Shown piece by piece: positions 58,901 to 64,000 of a stretch of 64,000 nt of DNA (positions are counted from its first letter, which is position 1; every line of letters starts with the position of its first letter). The DNA lies in the NCBI GenBank assembly GCA_019925105.1, contig JAHGAU010000006.1, positions 124,001 through 188,000 on the forward strand. The letters run 5' to 3'. The stretch is from Niebla homalea. Taxonomy: Eukaryota > Ascomycota > Lecanoromycetes > Lecanorales > Ramalinaceae. A program made the position numbers and the translations under genes. Below the pieces are notes generated by a model. It was not told the origin of the DNA. It searched no databases and saw nothing but the letters and a program-made list of their open reading frames with translations.

Positions 58901-60387
58901 AGAGCCACCGAAGCTGGAAGTTGCTGTCCAGTCTCGGGTGGCAATTCAACCGCAGCCCCCTGTGTCTGAACGTGACTCCGTTTCGTGGGCTGGCAAGACG
59001 TGAAGGATAGGCCGGGCTATAGTCAAGGTAATTGGGGCGCAGTGAACTGGGCCGGTGGTATCGGATACCATGATGGTAGTAGAGCGGCGAAGGGGTGAGG
59101 ACGTTACCGATGGGAGCTTTGACCATCTTGTGAGTGGTAGAAGTGATGGGTATCGGGAGTATCTGCAAATCACTAAATGAGACGTATGCTTCTGTACGAG
59201 GGTCCCTGACATGAGTAAATCATAGACGGTCTTTCCTTTACTCGACGATGTATTGCAACTCTTCCAATTTGATGAGCATTGCTCAACCTGCGTTTGACTT
59301 TGAAGTTCCTGGTTTGATGAATATCTGAGAAGCTTTGTATTTTATAAGCACCACCGACTGCAAGCTCCGGATTGAGAAGCGAGTATAAAGCTTTCGATGC
59401 CATCCAAATGCGACCTGTTAGGCACTGCTGAGTACATGGAGAAAGGGATATTATTGCCTGCACTTTATGGTCCATTTCGGTAAGCACTCGAGGGCTGGAG
59501 ACACATCAAAGACTGATAAGTCTTGCTCCAAGTATGATTCCGTGGGTGCCTTTTCAGCCATCGTCTTCTATCCTACAAGCCATTATACATTTTTCAGATC
59601 TCTCGCTACTGAAGGGATCTGACTCGATGGTTTAGACTGTTTATGGGGCTCGTGAAAGAAATCTTTCTGCCTCTGTCCGCTCTTTCAATAGCCGACGGTC
59701 GTCTCCATTTCGCAGGTCCAAATTCCGCCGGCCTTCCTAGCGCCCCAAACCAAGTCTCCAAAATTCCCCGATCGTCCAAGATGATTGCTGAATTACGAAT
59801 TCTGCCTTGTCCGCAGCTGAAAGCCGGTGTCCTCTGACCGGAAAATAACATGTGAACGGTGGTCCTGGAGCAGAAGACCTGGGTCGTCAGACGTTCTTGG
59901 GTCTCAGGTTTACATTGAGCCATGAATGCATAAGACTGGACCAAAGGAGCTTCGCCCGCATTCCTTAGCTTCAGGATCCGATCCATGGAGTGGGCTGGCG
60001 TCCGCTCGAAATATAAGAATGTCAATCAGCAGGATTTCTGACTTATTGGTCAGCAGCCCCCCCTTTCGCAAGGAAGCCACATCTATATTCAGGGGCTAAG
60101 GATTATGCGAGGAATTCAAACAGGTTGCCAGTCCTCAGCCGAACCCCGAGCTTTTCAGACTTGAACCGCCCTGGAAAAGCATGCCGAACCGGATTGAAGT
60201 ATTTTGGGACATCAAGTCCATAGATGATAACGTCGTTGAATCTGGATGCGAGATGTCTAGTATTGTCAGCCAAACAAATTGCGATTTTAGAGCCTGCAGA
60301 AGGCGAACTGAAGCGGCGTAAGGCTCTTCCACACACAATCATGTATTGTTTGAAATATCCTGCTAGTCAAGGATCCCATCTCAAACC
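55963..60387. other. Long stretch without a supported protein gene
   Basis: Only short frames without motifs. At 56340-56605 there is a tRNA-like or Pol III-like segment (reported among the findings). A/T and G homopolymers are common at 56330-56460 and 57030-57065. The minus-strand frames at 59606-60025 and 60103-60342 may be 3' parts of the HET relic, but show no motif. Confidence 0.45.
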
Positions 60388-61230
60388 CTACCACAAAATC
60401 CTGGGAATATGCAAGTTCAATCCAGCCGCGTTCTCTGGAGTTTCCAGACTTCCAAATGGCGCTCTGCCGGGCATCTTCCGCCAAAATCTTCCGGCTAATG
60501 AACACCATCTGCATATTGGATGAAAAGCATTGGTGCCAGATAACCTTTTTGAAACGTCCAGAGACGGGTGAGCCATTCCGAAGCTAGAAACGGAATAGCT
60601 CTTTCGTTTCGATGAGAAATTGAGACTCGACAAAAGTCGCAAATCTATGAGCAAAACCTGATTATCCCTGGTGTAAAAATCTCGCAGCATAGCGATTGCT
60701 TGGGTCTTGTGAGGACCGGCTGCAGGTATGCAAATCGTATCGATCCACACGCTTGCTTGCCTCGAAGGGTCAATCCTCTGCACAACACTGAACATGCGCT
60801 CCATTTGACATAGTGGCAAAGCATTCATCTGGGAGTTTCCCAAGACCCTGCGTCCTTTGACTCGATAGCCGGGCGGTGAATTCCGCCATTCGCAGGATTC
60901 TACGGCTTCGCTGAGCGAACCATCCTCCTTCAAGCGATGTCCATGAGGGAAGCAGGCATTATTTCCCAGGAAAGAATCCATTTCAAGCACGTTCTACACA
61001 TCCCAAAACAGTCCTAGTACACCAACGCTACCTTCCAAAAGTTTGTGCAGATGACGATGGTGAACTACCACCCATCGCGGCAGAGGCGGCTAAGGGGGGC
61101 GGGGAAGCAGGGGCATCTACATACAAAGCATGTGTGATTGAAGTGTACCTGGAGTCTAGGTTCTCTGCAATACTAGCGAAAGAGCCGTCCTTCGTTTTCA
61201 CCACGAGAGGAAGGGTTTTCGAATGGATTC
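60388..61230 (-). pseudogene. HET-domain (heterokaryon incompatibility) gene, frameshifted
   Basis: Three HET-domain blocks occur in order. TKDGSFASIAENLDSRYTSI with THAL (61215-61135) matches ..RY.AISHVW. LGNSQMNALPLCQMERM, then SVWIDTICIP and AIAMLRDFYTRDNQVLLIDL (60860-60640), match GLGN...NALP.CQ...WIDTLCIP....AI..M...Y..A..VLVLD. Then in another frame SEWLTRLWTFQKGYLAP and QYADG (60580-60520) match W..RLWTLQEG.L......DG. Between blocks 1 and 2 a GTATGT donor follows THAL, so an intron may lie there. The shift between blocks 2 and 3 has no intron-like explanation and a stop lies in the alternative frame. HET proteins trigger cell death on fusion of unlike strains; this copy looks dead. 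Confidence 0.65.
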
Positions 61231-62960
61231 TCAGGCTCAATTGTGATATCTCCCACATCAAAGCCGTGACGGGTATCTGTGCAGCTGCTGCAATCATGGT
61301 GTGGATCTACTTGTCATATTTGAGCACGTATCGTGAGTCCTTACAGCTTGAATGGGTGTTCTCCTCGAACTCCGGGAGCACACTCCCTGCATTCCTTAGA
61401 GGAAGACCACGGACTGGTAGAATATCCGGTATGGACACAATGGTCGTAGTAGTAACGCGGGCTATGGGAGCTCTTTTCGATCGGACTCTGTTAGTGTAGC
61501 TCCGGAGAGACCATTGTGGGAGCAACTACGTTGGCGTGGATGGAATCAAAGCCACCGAATGCTTTCTCCAGTGTCTGAAAGAAGTCTCGCGGTTTTTGGA
61601 CCGTGCCAAGCGCCGCTAACCTACTTCGGCAACGCTCAGAATGAGGCTGAGTCGATTCTACCCCAATGCCATCCATGCCCTCTTTCTCAAGCAGAATGCA
61701 TAATGGGACGATTACAACTTGAGCAAAGCTCGATCATTCTATTCAAGAGATATGAAAATTTTCTCTAGCATACTTGTAGTGTTTCAGCGAGGACAGGCAC
61801 AGCTCCTCCCTCCATTGTCGATAGGAATGACATGATCAACCCCGATCGCTGCCCTTGTTTTCAGCTTCTGCATGCCATACCGAGATCCTCAAGCGTCCCC
61901 AGCAATATCTCATGACTCTCAGTCCGTGTTGTAGCAAGTCCGTCCCCTTAGAAAAAAGATGGGACTTCCCTCTCGCATTCTCAAGACTAGTGAGCTTTCC
62001 AGGAAAGAACATTCCACGATGAGGTGGTGCCACTTGTGCCGAGAAAAGATGGTCCAGTTCCGGACCGTCGCTTGAAAAGTTCCTCGCGGTGCTTTGCCTC
62101 CCCGCCGTTCATACAATCTTGTTTCTGCCCTGTCCGTGATATGTCTGCCTGGTGTGCCCATTCAAAGTGAAGATGATAATGTCGAAATGAAGGTGCTGTA
62201 CGATCGTGGATGAGGTGGGATACATCTGCTGCATATCTGATGTGCCTGGTGCGTGTGGTGATTGGGAATTTAATCAATGGAAAAAAGGGGAATGATCGTG
62301 AAGCTCATGCTCTGCAATGAAGCATACTTGCTCACACGTCACGTTCTGGGGTCTGTCCATGGAAGACTGTGTGCCCGGCATAGGTTGATGGATGCTGGGT
62401 TGTCTCATGCTTGGACAGTGGCGCGCCGTTCGTGCCCATGATCCAGATAGACTGTCCAATGCCAATATTCGAGTGATGTTTGTCGATAGGTCGAATACTG
62501 ATGATGCGTCTTCCGGTCGATGAGAGGCCGAGCCATGGTAATCCAGCAGATATAACAAAACATACCGAGAGGGGGGTTGGATGCTAGCTTATTAAGAGGG
62601 GCAAGCCCCAGGCTAGACATGGAATGAAGGGTTGGCGTCGGCCATATAGGAGGCCCCAAGGAACAAAGACCATGCTCTCGACGGATCACCAGCCATCATT
62701 GGCAACTTGCTTTCCCCGCTTCACGTGAATCACATGTTTGCTGGTGTAGCCACCAGCGTCGACATGATTGCGTGGAGCCGAACGAAGCCTAGCGTCGAAG
62801 ACTATGCAATTAGTTAGATTCATGATTCCTCGTCAAACCCCAGGGCAACTTCCACGCTCGCCCAGCAGCGTGATGCAACGATCAGACACTTTCAAAGGCA
62901 GCGGAGGAGTTCCCTACCCGGAGACCAGGTCATAGAGTTCGGTGTTCTTTGGCAATAGAC
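61231..62960. other. No supported gene
   Basis: The 5' flank of the HET relic and the 3' flank of the kinase gene. A minus-strand piece near 61491-61676 reads sensibly (GGFDSIHANVVAPTMVS) and could be part of the HET gene's N-terminus. Confidence 0.4.
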
Positions 62961-64000
62961 TCACATCCTGTCACTTCCGCCGATGGCGCGATTGGTATCG
63001 GGAGTTTCGACACCTCCCGGTCGAGCTTCGACGACCTTACGTCGCTGGCTTGAGATACCACCTGGTTTGCTAGTTGAGGAGACGTTCTGTTGAAGGGTGG
63101 GGGCTGCCATGGCGGCACTCGTACCTGTAGCGTGACGACGAGCAGGCTTCTCTTCCTCCTCAACTACGGCCTGCTGAGTGGTGTTGGCCTGAACAGCTTG
63201 GGCATTCTTCTGGTATTTGTAGACGGTCCAATCGAAGACGTAGTCGTATTGGAATCCCTCACGCACAAAGAGATCTCGGAAGATCTTCCGAAGATAGGAG
63301 TAGTCGGGCTTATCGTCGAAGCGCAGAGAGCGAGTGTAGTTCAGATAGATGGCGAACTCGTTGGGGAAGCCACGGCAGAGGACCTCGGTGGGTGTAGTCA
63401 TCTTCTTTTCCATGATGCGATCATACTTCTGCTTCTTGGTGGCAGCCTTCAATCCTTGCCATGGCAGCGAGCCGCGACAGAAATAAAGCATCACGTAGCC
63501 CAGTGACTCCATATCATCACGGCGTGATTGCTCTGTGACATGAATTAGCATGGTCAGACCTCGGCAGGTGAAATCGATTGTACGTACCGACGCCCAAGTG
63601 AGTGTTGATACTGGCATATCGAGCCGTGCCAGTCAAATTCTTGTTCTCACGGTATGGGATGTGAAAATGGGTCTTCGGGTCACGGTATTTCTTGGCCAGA
63701 CCAAAGTCAATCACATTGACCTGGTTTCCGCGCTTCCCAATCCCCATCAAAAAATTGTCGGGCTTGATGTCACGGTGGATGAATGACTTGGCATGGATGT
63801 ATTCAATCCTCGAGATGAGCTGATCCGCAAGAAGCAAGACCGTCTTCAAGGAGAACTTGCGGTTGCAGAAGTTGAAAAGGTCCTCCAAGCTGGGACCAAG
63901 GAGATCAAGGACCATGGCGTTGTAGTCACATTCCGTTCCAAACCAGCGGACGAAGGGAATGCCCACTCCTCCTGCCAAGGACTTGTACACACGTGCTTCA
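62961..64000 (-). CDS. Casein kinase I, Hhp1/CkiA (CK1 delta/epsilon) class, 5' end outside window
   Basis: A conserved Ser/Thr kinase acting in DNA repair, cell cycle, trafficking and, in Neurospora, clock protein phosphorylation. The visible part starts mid-kinase-domain at the window edge ([20 protein letters not shown]). It shows the HRD loop [16 protein letters not shown] in [12 protein letters not shown], the CK1-specific [20 protein letters not shown], and the end of the domain at FDWTVYKY. An intron of 55 nt (63533-63587, GTACGT...CACAG) splits LGV and EQS in phase. A Gln/Ala/Ser-rich tail follows (327 residues visible). The frame ends at TGA 62961-62963, but that ATG-TGA overlaps GTGAGT, a good donor, so the true C-terminus may lie in a further exon downstream. 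Confidence 0.93.

Overview
The window looks like nuclear DNA of a filamentous ascomycete (Pezizomycotina). Evidence: introns of about 48-190 nt with GTAAGT/GTATGT-type donors; a fungal NACHT-ankyrin NLR, a HET-domain relic and a fungal 'rhodopsin'-type seven-helix protein; a casein kinase I very close to the Hhp1/CkiA class; and decayed Ty1/copia and Ty3/gypsy elements. I cannot place it to genus.

Left part (1-33.8 kb) is a gene graveyard. It has almost no intact genes, but many short stretches of sensible protein sequence are broken by stops and frameshifts: FCP1/NIF-like HAD phosphatase, HNH nuclease, 2EXR-like, C2H2 zinc-finger, and two halves of a SNF2-type (DEFH-box) ATPase lying in the wrong order. 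Among them are a copia gag start with a 5' LTR and primer-binding-like site, a gypsy RT/RNase H piece and a gypsy integrase core. Several minisatellites occur here (66 bp, 184 bp, 20 bp, CAA-CAG-CAG). The only coherent spliced genes I can build are a Q-rich repeat protein (1967-2814, minus) and a small three-exon gene just downstream of the integrase (25969-26485).

Middle part (33.9-51.8 kb) is normal gene-dense euchromatin with six intact spliced or single-exon genes: an APC-family amino acid/GABA-type permease; a 1498-aa NLR (DUF7708-like N-terminus, NACHT, ankyrin repeats) whose Walker A motif sits on a 25-nt micro-exon; an NmrA-like NAD(P)-binding protein divergent from a Gal80-like Gfo/Idh/MocA protein; a rhodopsin-domain membrane protein; and a long disordered protein of unknown function.

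Right part (52-63 kb) begins with a roughly 2.9-kb satellite of about 17 units near 170 bp, built from several subfamilies, one block of which carries G-to-A and C-to-T changes typical of repeat-induced point mutation. A smaller three-copy repeat, a possible Pol III-type relic and a frameshifted HET-domain pseudogene follow. The window ends inside the casein kinase I gene on the minus strand.

Together the layout is an accessory, repeat-rich block abutting conserved genes, with self/non-self recognition genes (NLR, HET) near the edges. Gene joins given here rest on reading-frame phase and splice consensus only; no alignment could be run.
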